Below are positions 51,401 to 62,040 of a stretch of 64,000 nucleotides of DNA, one piece after another (position 1 is the stretch's first letter; every line of letters begins with the position of its first letter). Origin of the DNA: Marthasterias glacialis (Eukaryota; Echinodermata; Asteroidea; Forcipulatida; Asteriidae); assembly GCA_911728455.2 (NCBI GenBank), contig OU452239.1, positions 9,344,328 through 9,408,327 on the forward strand, written 5' to 3'. The translations under genes were made by a program, and so were the position numbers. The notes under the pieces are model-generated. The model saw only the letters and a program-made list of their open reading frames with translations, did not search any database and was not told the origin of the DNA.

Positions 51401-54400
51401 CCCTATTAGAAAAAACCTTGTGTGGACGTGTGCAAGTCCACAGAAGGTCACAGAACCCTGCCTTGTGTGGACCTCTTTTGTTCTGAGGTCCACACTTCGT
51501 ATGCAATGTTTACTCACGCCGTGTAATGTTTCGTTTCACCCACTGACACACAGGACAGATGGCACTTAATATATTGCTATTTTTTTGCTATTGTCCGAGC
51601 TACAGTGATTAAGTTTGCTTTTGAGGCATCCTTGGTTTCATTACCAGAAATTAATAATAATAATAATAATAATAATAATTAGTAGACAAGGAACCGTACA
51701 TACCTGTAGGCTGATCAGGTGCAGCCTGAGTTGGTTTTGGTCTCGTCTCGTCAGTGATCTCTTCATAGAGGCGTGGTGCCTTCCTCATCTGCCAATCATT
51801 GCTAGCCGATGGCTCCTTACATGTAGATGGTCCCTGAAACAACATGGATCATTATAAAGTTAATCAAATAATCAATTGAGGAATCACTCCACTAATCAAT
51901 AAATTAATCCCTCGATCGACAGATCCATCAATCAACAAACCAATAGTTTGAGTGATTTGCTCATCAAGTAAATAAGGTTATTTTCGTTTTACACTACACC
52001 CATGTGTGTAACAACACTGTATACATGTACTTCAGTGCTTCCCCCCCCCCCCCCCCCCGATTACTGAGGAAACAAATTAACAGGCGTATTACTCGAGTCG
52101 GATTCGAACCCACGACCTTTGTCAATCTAGAGCAGATATACATGTACCACTGGACTGTTGAGCTTGCCCGGTAGCTAGAGGCCAAGTTCGAATCCTATAT
52201 TAGCAGCAGACACTTCAATGATTTGAATAGATGTTAATTTAAATTTGCATTGAAGATAAAGAGTATCATTTGTGTTTTACACTACACCGATGTGTGTTAA
52301 ACACTGTACACTCAGTACTTTCCCCCGAGTCCTGTCGAAAATTATTTTAACAATTTACCCTCATAATACTGGGAACATTTTCCAAATGTTTCAAACCTCA
52401 TTCTGGGAGACTGCTTCAAACCTCACTCTAGCATAAACTGTTTCAAACCTCATTCTAACACAGCCTGTTTCACACCTCATTCTAGCATAGCCCGTTTCAA
52501 ACCTCACTCTAGCACTGACTGTTTCAAACCTAATTCTAGCATAAACTTGTTTCAAACCTCACTCTAATACAGCCTGTTTCACACCTCATTCTAGCATAAA
52601 CTTGTTTCAAACCTCACTCTAGCACTGACTGTTTCAAACCTAATTCTAGCATAAACTGTTTCAAACCTCACTCTAGCACTGACTGTTTCACACCTCATTC
52701 TAGCATAGCCCGTTTCAAACCTCACTATAGCACTGACTGTTTTAAACCTAATTCAAAAACAGGCTGTTTCAAACCTACATATACTTCCAGCACAGACTGT
52801 TTCAAACCAAATTCTGGCAGACTGTTTCAAACCTCATTCTAACACAGCCTGTTTCACACCTCATTCTAGCATAGCCTGTTTCAAACCTCACTCTAGCACT
52901 GACTGTTTCAAACCTAATTCTAGCATAAACTTGTTTCAAACCTCACTCTAATACAGCCTGTTTCACACCTCATTCTAGCATAACCCTTTTCAAACCTCAC
53001 TCTAGCACTGACTGTTTCACACCTCATTCTAGCATAGCCCGTTTCAAACCTCACTCTAGCACTGACTGTTTCACACCTCATTCTAGCATAGCCCGTTTCA
53101 AACCTCACTCTAGCACTGACTGTTTCAAACCTAATTCTAGCATAAACTTGTTTCAAACCTCACTCTAATACAGCCTGTTTCACACCTCATTCTAGCATAA
53201 CCCGTTTCAAACCTCACTCTAACACTGACTGTTTCACACCTCATTCTAGCATAGCCCGTTTCAAACCTCACTCTAGCACTGACTGTTTCAAACCTACTTC
53301 AAAAACAGGCTGTTTCAAACCTACATATACTTCTAGCACAGACTGTTTCAAACCTCACTCTAGCACTAGATTGCTTCTAACCTCATCCTGACGTTTCACA
53401 AGCCGAGTCAGCCACGCCCGCAGTTTAAAACGGAACTCCTGTGCCATTCTCCTAACTTCCCAGATTTGACAACACAACACGAGTCAGAACCATTATCTAC
53501 AAAGTCCTACAAAGATAACTTTGGACTCCAGTTGGTATCACATGCATCTCTTCCGAAAAGGAAGTTATTTGTTCTGAAACCAATTCCTTTAATAGTATAA
53601 ATACAACTAGATGATCCAGGAAATATTTGAAAGTATCATTATTATTTTTTTTTTGACCCTGGATTTAAATATCAGGTTTTGTATTATAGTACCTCAATGC
53701 TTTTTATTGTATGTAAGTAGGCCTTATGCAGTACAGTACGTGTATATGACATGCGCAGTGGTCAGCACTAGGGTCGAAAAAACACACAATGATCATCTCA
53801 CTACAACCGAAAGCTGCATGTACTTTTTTTTTATATATTTTGTTTTCTTTAATGAAAGCCGCCAGATACACAAGGACAGTATGCCACTCGAGGTGTGGGC
53901 TACAAATCAACTGTTTTTTTTGTTTTTTTTCAGGGGCCGTTGCCACCTACTCCTGGGGCTGAAAACAGGGTAACCCCCTTTACGGTCCGTAAGGATGTAG
54001 GCTTGGGTATTATCCATCAGAAGCCTGGCTGGTAGAGCAGAAGGCTCTACCTCCCCAACATTTACGGAGCAATTAATGGTTAAGTGCCTTGCTCAAGGAC
54101 ACAAGTGTCATGACCGGGACTCGAACCCACACTCCGATAACTCATCCACCAGAGCTTGAGTCCGACGCACTAACCACTCGGCCATGTGTCTTTTTGTCCT
54201 TGATTTAACTCATCGGCCCCTAAGTTGATTTCGTGATGGAAACCGCCAACTACATATGTACAAGCGTCTCCCTTACTAAACTACAGATTTGAAATCAAGT
54301 GTTACATGGTTGTCAGTTTCTAAAGCCCAGTTCATACTTCACGCGAATGGGAAGGCGAAGCGAATATGACGTCACTCTCCTACATTCGCTGCAAATTTCG

Positions 54401-57400
54401 CAAAAAAGTTCAACACATTTTAACTTAAGAGAATTGTCCAAGCGTGAGCACGCTTTTATAAAGGTGTCCTCAAGCCTTAGAGAGCCACGGTTATTAATTT
54501 GGCTTTTGAGACATCCTTGGTTCAGGGGTGAGATTTGACGAATGTGGAAATTCCTGAAAAACTGGCTTGCAGGCATGGGTTTCCCCTCGTGCTAGACCCA
54601 GAACCTCTCAGATGTTATACATAGTTTACATTTAGTAGACTGATCCATAAAGCCCCGCCCACCGTTCATATGCGTGTCATATGCACCAACGTGCTTGTCG
54701 GACTTTTGGTTGTGTAATCACATCTGTGATTGGTCAATACAGCAAGGGTGGGGCTTAATGGATCGGCTCTATTCAAGAGGTTTACAGACTCTGTGCATCC
54801 TCAGCAATACCAAAACAAAACTACAGGTTTGGATGCACTGTGGACTATGTCTTTCCTCCCTTGGTAAACACTTTACCTCCCTCAAGAAAAATGAAATGCT
54901 CCGAGGTGATTTTGAGAAAATCCTGAATTAGGGAATGTTCTGAGAAACCACAATCCTGTTGGTTTCATTACCAGAAAAACAAACTCTTGAAAGAGAAACC
55001 CTTTAAAGTGGTATGGTATTGCTCGGAAAAATAAACAGAAAAACCGCTTTGTTTTCGCTAGCTGTTTTTGTGAACAGGATTTGTGTTTATTTTTATATGG
55101 AAGTTCTTCTCACAACAGACATGCAAGAATGTGTAACTTGCTTGGGGGAAAATTTTCTTCCGTTTTTAAAATGGTGTGCCCAATATCAGCAAGACTGACA
55201 AATGTAAAATTAATGTCCACAGATTTACACTATGTAGATGATGTATAGATAGTTACGTAAGACAACTTTTCCATGAAATGTTTTTGCTTGAGATGCTGCA
55301 GTTTTTGAGAAGTGAGTCAAACAAGTGCATTTGTAAGCTTCCAATCCTTCAGTCGTCATTCCCAATCATTTATCAAACATTGCCTGTACCTTGAAAATGT
55401 ACACTAAACCAAAGATTATAGAGTGCCGTAGGCGCAAGATGGGGAGCTCTGGCTGAAATGTGAAATCTCACTGGATGCCATTTCGGCAAGTGACTCTAAT
55501 TATACGTGTGGACCAGTGTAGACAAGGACAATTTCTATTAATGGGAAACACAGGCATTCACTTGCCGAAATGGCGCCCATGCGTATTTCACTTTCCAACA
55601 GTAGATAAAGGCCCAGTTTCCCCATCTTGCGCCTACGGCGCTCTATAATCTTTGATACTAACCTAATTTGGGTATAGATTAACCCTAACCTCCCCTAACC
55701 CCCACTAATCCTCTTCAGGAAGTCGTCTGATTGCCGATGATTGGGTACTGTGGACCCAAATAACAATTACTTATCACTGAGCCAGGCATACCAATCTTAA
55801 CTCGGTCTAAACATTCTGGTGTGGAGCGGCCATTTAGTGGAGGAAAGTGGACGATTGAGGTTGCCTGTGGGCAAATAGGCCAAAGGGATTAGGGGTTTAT
55901 CCTTTAAAAGATTAAAAAAAAAAACCAAAAAAATTAAGAAAATCTTTAATAACTCAACCATGACTCTTTGTCTTTTTCGGGAAATGGATCACATTATTCA
56001 TTTCAGAAAAATCTAGAGCTAGCTTCCTTGTTTTACTTTCATAATTATTTCCTCATTTCAACTCTCCGCTGAAGACAAAACACACAATAGTTAGTATAGT
56101 AAATGGTATTTGCACTTCCTGTTAATATAGTGTGCAACACTTACACATTGAACTATTCGAAGAGTTTGTGCTGCAGTCGGTGCCTTGTACAATAAAGAGG
56201 CAAAAGTGCATTCTGGTCCTGAATAATTTGACAGGGTTGAACGCTGCATTTAAAGGGTTGGTTATCTTTAAACGGAACCTAGATTTAAGCATTGTAGAGG
56301 CACTGGAGTGAGCTGTGGGTCTCTCTGTGATTAGTTTATGACGTCACGCTGGTGGCTATACAAGAGTCAGCCACCACTGTACCCTGCTCCTGAAGCCGGG
56401 TAGTGACGTCACAATCATGTGAAGACGAAAAATGCCAACGTGACAATACTTAATATGAATTTCAATTTGCCTTACACCGATGTGTGATAAGTACTATATA
56501 CTCAGTGCTTTCGAGTCCTGTAGAAAAAAATCCAACTCGGGTGGGATTCGAACCCACGACTCCCGCATGACAAGAGCAGATGTCTTAACCACTAGACCAC
56601 AGAGCACGCCCGGTGACGAGGGGCCAGTTCGAATCCAGTATTATCAGCGGCAGGTAATGCAAACAATTAGATAGATGTTGCCTGTGGATTTTTTTCCACA
56701 GGACTCGAAAGCACCGAGTATACAGTGCTTATCACATATCGGTGTAAGGCAAAGTGAAATTTATATTCATTCCCCCGATGCAAATATCAACATCTATCTA
56801 AGTGACAATACTTATCGCAAAATAATTATCAAACAGCTCAGGAAAGTAGTACTTTTAGAGCAGTAGGTAGACGTGGTCACTCAATTCCACTAGAGTGCCT
56901 AATTATGAAAATAAAATGACTTACGTGGGTGAGTGGTTACAAGTAGTTTTATACCTAGGTGTGTTAAGTACATTGTGGTGCTGGATAGGCCAACAACGTT
57001 TTTGCAATGACATAACCAGGGCCTGGAATTAGACAGAGCCCACAGAGGCCATGACCTCTGTTCACCTTGGCCTTGACTTTGGTGCCCCTTCAAAAGTTTC
57101 CCATGAACTTTCAAAGTTTAAGTGCCTAGTTGCAAAATGAAAATGGCCTCGCCCTTTCCAAGATGAAATTCTAGATGCGCCCTGGGGTGTGGCACCCTGT
57201 AGTAGGGCTGGACCACGTTATTGTTTTTTTTTTTTTCTGCAAAAGTGCAAATTTTAGGCATATCGTCTCTCTGCTGAATGACCTAGAAAAGGGGGTGGAG
57301 TCATGAACATAATTTTTAAATTAGGGTGTGGCTCATCCATCCGATATTCATCCATTCATTCATTGCTAGCTAACTCATTTAAGATATCATAACATGACAG

Positions 57401-60400
57401 CCAAGGGCTGAATCGAGCAACTTCATACATCAAGTCAAGTAGTGGGTGTGGTGGTTTATTGAGGAGTGAGTGTGTAATGCACCAATATGACCAAGTAAAA
57501 GGGGTGGAGTCATCGGCAATCCTTCTAAACTTGGGCGTGGCTTTACATGTACCCATCCGATAGTGACTTCAGTCATTGTAAAGGAGTGTGGGTGTAATGC
57601 ACCTGTATGACCTATAGAAAAGGGGGTGGAGACATCAATGCTATTTACAAACTAGGGTGTGCTTTACCCATCTGGGAAGAGGGTGTGGTCAATTGTAAGA
57701 AGTTGGTGTGTAGTGCACCTGTATAACCTAAAAAAGGGGGCTGAGAATTCAGTGTTAATTATAAACTAGGGTGTGGTTTACTCATCTGGCAGATGGTGTA
57801 GTCAATTGTAAGAGGTTGGTGTGTAGTGCCCTTGTTTGCCCTAGTAAAGGGGGGCGGAGTCATCAATGTGTGGCATACCTGTCTATCACCGGGTAGTGGG
57901 GGTGGAGTCATCACTGGCTGCTTATCTACATGCTGATCATCTACAGGTTCGTAGATGCCATCATGGTCAGCATCCAGGGTTTGGTCCTCCTCAATGGACT
58001 GGTAGTGGGTAGCGATGCGGGCGTTCTGCTCAGCTTGCTGGCGTGCTCTCACGACGTCCAGGCTTTCCCGGGCCGACACCTGAGGTATGAAGACCGAGGC
58101 AGAGGTGAATTGTCATCACAACTCGGGAATACATCACTGAATTATTGTGAAATGCGCTATATATGAACTAGTTATTATTATTATCATTATTATTGTTTAT
58201 GAATACATGTAAGGGGTCTACGCATGCTTCCCTGGCTGTCTGTCACACTGTCCTTGCATCTGTCACGTCAAACCCACCCTGTTCATCTGTCACACTGTCA
58301 CTGTGGATGCTACATTGACCCTACATCTGTCACACTGCCTGTCACTTTGTCCCTGTTATCTGTCACTTTGTTCCTGAATCTGTCGCCATGCCGTTGTTTC
58401 TGGCACTTTGTCCCTGTCTGTCACTATATCCTTGTCTGTCCCTTTATCCTCATGTCTGTCACTTTGTCCTTGTACATGTCTGTCACTTTGTCCCTGTGTC
58501 TGTCACCTTGTCCTTATGGGCTTACATGATCTACATGTAGGGTGTTTTCAAGGTAGGATCTGTACTAGTTTTTTTTTATTAAACATTGTGGGGTTAACCC
58601 CACAATGATTTTAACAAGAAAGATTTTAAAAGAAAACGGACAATAGAAAAACCAATTGGAAAAGCCCACAGTGTCACTCTAAACCCTCAGAGCAGCCACA
58701 GATTTTTTTTACTTTGCTGGACCCACGAGGAACATTTTTTCACCACCCTGTCTTTAAGGTCAATAACCCACCTTGCAAGCCCAAAGCTATTATAAATCAC
58801 TGTGGGGGTGAATTGGAGTGCCAGCCAAGACTTAGACTTGTGTTATTTACGATCCACATGCCGCATAAGCTGTTTTCACAAATTGCATACCCTTGTGCCA
58901 AGGGAATCATTGGCACAAGGGTCAATCAATTACTGCACTGAGACAGGTGGCTGCAGTCTTTCAACACTCCTTACTCTGCAGTGGTTAGGGTCTGGCCAAT
59001 ACGAGTCTACAGGCTTATGGGGTATACCAGGGGTGAGGATTACATGGAATCTTAGCCTTATCGGCCAATTGAAAAAAAATTATGACCATATTTGGTAATG
59101 GAACATTTTTTCACTTTCCCGCTGACGCCAAGGTTTTAAAGGATATCTGTCTGTCACCTTTTCTCTGAGTCTGTCACCATGACCCTGTCCTGACCTACCT
59201 GCGTGTATGGCGGTTCTCTTTTCTTGTTGGGCCCGGTGTTCATACCTTCAGGCAGTAGGCTTGCTGCTGCACCTGCTTCTGCCTGCCCAGTGCTGGAAGT
59301 TCTGTGTCGGAGAAATACCGACCGATCAATCACTTCAATTTATTATGTTTTAATACACCAATCCGAGAAGCGCTCGTTTATGGTATTTTACACCACCGCA
59401 GCTACTATGCCTCTACATGCGCACGTGACACAACACGCTTGTCAGCGTGCATACATGTATGTGCCAATCAGCATGGAATATTCACAGTGCGTGTGCGTCT
59501 ACGTGCTTGCGGCGGCCATAGTTGCGGTGGTGTAAGTGCCCATGAACAAGCTGCTCGGATTTGTCTATAAGCAACAAAGACATTGAGTGACAACAATGTA
59601 GCAATGTCACTTTTAAGAATAGTGTACAACCAATGCATCTAATAACAACCATGAGTTACAGAGCTGAAACATGGTCACAGGCCTTGCGCATAAGCTTTTT
59701 GTAAAGTAGCCCAAGTCACTAGTAAACTGTGCATTTTACTTGCCCCCCAGGACATTTTTGTTGCCCAAATTTTAAACATGTAATGTCATGAGTGTATCTT
59801 TCTGATACTAATGGTAGCGATCACAACAAGTTTAATGTTTAACGGTCAAATGAAGTTACATATACATGTACACTCACGCACTCAAAAATTAATTAACACA
59901 TTTCTAAAATGTATTATTCACATCTAAAAAAGGAAGAAGTATGAGCATTATAAACAAGTAAGTTGCTCAGTTTTTAGTAGCCCACAGGGCAAGTTGAGGC
60001 GTGGTGTTTACTAGCCCATACAGTAGCAGTTCTTACTGGACAATGTACGCCGGGCTAGTGATAAGGGTGAGCCCTGATGGACTATAATAACAAACGAGTT
60101 GAACAACAAATTGACAACAACACAAAGAGCGATGGAGAGCAAAAAATGGTACATTTAACAATACTGGACAAAGTTAGCCAGAACAAGATATGAGAGAAGA
60201 GAAAAGTCAAGGACATCATTGACAAGATAAAGGAGACCATATGGAGATGGGCAGGCCATGTGTCAAGGGTCAAAGACAGTTTGGTACATTGTGTATTACT
60301 AAAGTAAATCAAATGAAAGAATCGACTTCAGCAAGGCCACCGTTGTTCGTTCTCTGGAAAACAATTATATTAATCTTTTAATATTTCATTTGCTCTCTGC

Positions 60401-61482
60401 AAAGGTTCCCTTGCTAAGTAAAGCTATTCAGTGCAATTACTCTACAGATCTACAATGCACATGTACACAACTTGAAACTGAACGAGGAAATGATTACTGA
60501 CCTTTCAATCGTTGACACTTCATCAGCTTCGTCTTCGTTCTGTAGATCAGGCGGCTTGTAAGGCACAGGTGGTGCTTCTTCATCGTCGTTGGCCACGCCC
60601 ACAGCACCACCTTCTAGGGTGATGTCTCTGAGGCGAGCGTAGCCGTTCTTCTCACTACTATCTGGTGAGGAATCTCTCACGGGATGCTTCTGCAAACTAC
60701 GCAGTCTCGCGTAACCGTTCCTGTCGTCTTTGTTTCCGACGCTCGCGTAGGATGCGGTCTCGGTTTCCGTGACTCCGCCCACAACGACGCTTGCATAGGC
60801 TTCATCAACTTCCTCTTCGCCCCCGTCCTGCTGGTCATCAACCATCTGATCTTTGGTTTCGCTGGGGTTTGGTTTCGGCGCAGGGCCTTGTTTATTTGCT
60901 CCGCTGTTAGTGACACAAGCGTACTGCTCATCTTCTACTTCAGCAATATCGTCTTCCTTTGACGGCTGACGCTCCACGGTAGACATCCTGTTGTTGGCTC
61001 CTTTGATGTCACCGATGACATCATATGTTTGATTATAGTCATCCTCCTCGTCCTCATTTGTGGGCGTGACCGGTGCCATGGGGGTGGGTGGGAGCTCTGG
61101 GAGCCTGCGGTCGATTGTTGAGCTGCGGACGAGTGCCTCCTCAAGGGGTCCGTTAAGCGATTTTTGGGACTGGACGCTTGCTGTACGGACCTTCGGTTTA
61201 CCATTTTGCGGAGCGGTTGGTGGCCCGTCAGAAGCCGGTACGGTCAACTCGTCTGGAGTCGGACTCTTCTGAAATAAACACAGCATCAAAGCCCAGTTCG
61301 TTTACATTTTACAGGTGACAGTTTATATTTAAGCTCTTTCTATGCTTTCTCCTTTTGCTTTGTAACAAGTTGCCCGATTGTTTGGAATATTTAATAAAAT
61401 ACTCACCAATGGTACAACATGCACTTCATTATTAACAGCTTCAATTCCCCCATTTGCTTCCTCATCTTCTGTCTGGCCATCC
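48404..61482 (-). CDS. PAG1/Cbp-like multi-tyrosine membrane adaptor, 3' six exons (5' partial)
   Basis: Exons (minus): 61407-61482, 60502-61268, 59199-59301, 57879-58079, 51704-51833 and 48404-49173. Phases fit and give 681 residues to the stop; the signal/membrane exon is not found. The chain is acidic and low in structure, with about 17 Y-x-x-V/I/L motifs: YDVI, YACV, YASV twice, YARL twice, YTQV, YQSI twice, YEPV, YEEI, YAVT, YAKV, YAVV, YIDV, YEIV and YEDI. Proline motifs include RRLPELPPTP, EEAPPVPYKPP and MTPPPLPG. PAG1 has the same order: RELPRIPP, YEVL, YASV (the Csk SH2 site), EEAPPPVP, a late YESI and a C-terminal TRL. This protein ends TRI, also a class I PDZ ligand. PAG1 sits in lipid rafts, is phosphorylated by Src-family kinases and recruits Csk. 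A Lys/Glu-rich coil (EKQKSAKKAKKESKKEKKH) precedes the end. LAX/LAT-type adaptors are alternatives. Confidence 0.72.
49174..51703. other. Adaptor-gene intron with (CA)n and (TAA)n repeats
   Basis: No exon was recognised. A (CA)n run lies at 51311-51334. A SINE-like end, 'ggcatccttggtttcattaccagaaa', is followed by (TAA)n at 51620-51680; the same phrase ends family C SINEs, so this may be a truncated family C copy in plus orientation. AT-rich sequence lies at 49740-49880. Confidence 0.45.
51990..52335 (-). repeat. tRNA-like repeat, family E, copy 1
   Basis: The minus-strand core has GGTCGTGGGTTCGAATCCGA (B box) and an A-box-like AGTCCAGTGG. On both sides lie copies of 'tttacactacacc.atgtgtgt' in the same orientation (51990 and 52275). 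The core recurs at 56525-56660. Confidence 0.6.
52390..53395. repeat. 1-kb minisatellite (~29-bp units) with higher-order pattern
   Basis: More than 30 tandem units of the type CTGTTTCAAACCTCACTCTA followed by GCACTGA, with variants (CACACC for CAAACC, AATTCTAGCATAAACTT). Blocks of several variants recur in the same order, for example around 52519, 52907 and 53118. A block 'caaacctacatatacttc' recurs at 52770 and 53319. It lies in an adaptor-gene intron. The minus ORF through it is a by-product. Confidence 0.9.
53840..54190 (-). repeat. tRNA-derived SINE, family A
   Basis: In reverse: 'catggccgagtggttagtgc' head, GGTTCGAGTCCCGGTCATG B box, 'tagagccttctgctctacca' body and 'tggcggctttcatt' end, then a T/A-rich tail at 53820-53850. 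Nearly full length. It lies in the adaptor-gene intron. Confidence 0.8.
54639..54772 (+). mobile_element. MITE, GGCGGGGCTTAATGGATCGG family, with visible inverted ends
   Basis: The left end 'actgatccataaagccccgccc' mirrors the right end 'gggtggggcttaatggatcggct'. The interior has 'gtcggacttttggttgtg' and 'tgtgattggtcaatac'. The copies at 27809, 31110 and 11941 are partial. Confidence 0.65.
55410..55654. mobile_element. MITE with CAAAGATTATAGAG ends, copy 2
   Basis: Starts CAAAGATTATAGAGTGCCG and ends CGGCGCTCTATAATCTTTG. It is near identical to 37375-37630, in the same orientation, with an 11-bp gap after 'gtgactcta'. Confidence 0.85.
56463..56760. mobile_element. tRNA-like core (family E) inside ~65-bp inverted repeats
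   Basis: The left arm 'gccttacaccgatgtgtgataa...gtgctttcgagtcctgtag' is mirrored by 'cacaggactcgaaagcacc...ttatcacatatcggtgtaaggc' at 56697-56760. Between them, in reverse, is a tRNA-like unit: GGTCTAGTGGTTAAGACATC, then GTCGTGGGTTCGAATCCC. It could be a SINE that acquired an inverted end or two merged copies. Confidence 0.65.
57008..57185. repeat. Probable MITE with CCAGGGCCTGGAATT end
   Basis: 'ccagggcctggaattagacagagcccac' resembles 'ccaggcctcgaattaacccacgg' at 36950. Both continue to 'ggtgcccttcaaaag' or 'ggtgccctttgcaaag' phrases. A dispersed repeat; the right end is unclear. Confidence 0.4.
57280..57900 (-). repeat. Tandem array starting at a splice donor of the adaptor gene
   Basis: About four to five units of roughly 110-130 bp lie directly after the donor at 57878 (minus strand). 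Each holds a 'gatgactccaccccc' phrase, then 'acaggtgcattacac' or a variant. The true exon end has the same order: GATGACTCCACCCCC (encoding MTPPP), GGTGATAGACAG, then GTATGCCACAC. The array therefore contains decayed copies of the exon end and donor. Confidence 0.75.
58225..58515. repeat. CTGTCACTTTGTCCCTG-type minisatellite
   Basis: About 14 imperfect units of around 19-21 bp carry 'tctgtcac' and 'tgtccctg' or 'tgtccttg'. A few more units appear at 59145-59190. It lies in the adaptor-gene intron between exons 57879 and 59199. Confidence 0.75.
58588..58930. repeat. Small palindromes in an adaptor intron
   Basis: CATTGTGGGGTTAACCCCACAATG at about 58586-58610 is a perfect 12-bp-arm palindrome (split here as CATTGTGGGG/CCCCACAATG). 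At 58890-58922, CCCTTGTGCCAA and TTGGCACAAGGG form a second hairpin. Nothing coding. Confidence 0.5.
59398..59535. mobile_element. MITE with TTACACCACCGCAGCTA ends
   Basis: TTACACCACCGCAGCTACTATG begins it and CATAGTTGCGGTGGTGTAA ends it. It lies 97 bp upstream (in gene orientation) of the exon at 59199-59301. A partial relative lies at 15670. Confidence 0.7.
60060..60285 (+). pseudogene. LINE reverse-transcriptase C-terminal remnant
   Basis: A plus-strand frame around 60170-60280 reads RKVKDIIDKIKETIWRWAGH, then VSRVKDS. This is the well-known C-terminal motif (K-W-x-W-A-G-H-x-A-R) of RTE-type LINE ORF2 proteins. An in-frame TGA just upstream and the lack of any RT core show a short dead fragment. 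It lies in the adaptor-gene intron on the opposite strand. Confidence 0.6.
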
Positions 61483-61721
61483 CTGAAAACAACAACAATG
61501 TTTTTTGTTAGGAATTTGTACAAATCGTCAGCCACACCGAGAGGTAGCGCACATACATGTATGTACATGTAGATAGGCTACTTCAATTGAAGAAAACGGC
61601 GTCTAACGTTGAACGCTTTTTTAAATTCTCACTGTGGATACTCGATACTCGTGACAAGAATACTGTCTCTGACCAATTTTTTGTACTAAATTAATATGCG
61701 ATGAAGGAGAAAAGATAAACC

Positions 61722-62040
61722 AGGGTTGTCCCAATGCACAAGCTAGCGTATCGGGCCGATACGCGCGAATTACGGGGTCGATATGCAAAAATTACGGCCG
61801 ATACGCAAAAAAGATTTTTTTTTTTTTTTTTTTTTTTTTAGATTTTAACAGTTTAATATCAAATTCACTAAAAATCCTAACAAAAACATTTTAAATGCTC
61901 CAGATTGCACAGTAGAGCTTTTCAAACCAAACATAAACATTAAATAAAAACATTCCAAGGGCCTGCTACAGTGCTTCGGCCACTTTCAAAAATTTGGGCC
62001 CAGAATGCCCCACAGTTTTGAAAAATCCTGGGGAGAACCC
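61722..62040 (-). mobile_element. MITE with AGGGTTCTCCCCA ends, copy 2 (reverse)
   Basis: AGGGTTGTCCCAATGCACAAG starts it, 'gcgtatcgggccgatacgcg' follows, and CTGGGGAGAACCC ends it. It is the reverse of 26531-26864. A poly-T run of about 30 lies at 61814-61839. Confidence 0.75.

Noticed and set aside
52920-53156. Minus-strand ORF with repeated VRFET and MRCET phrases
   Set aside because: It lies wholly in the 29-bp minisatellite; the frame drifts and neighbouring units contain stops.
60684-60962. Plus-strand ORF with a hydrophobic C terminus
   Set aside because: Antisense to the large adaptor exon 60502-61268.
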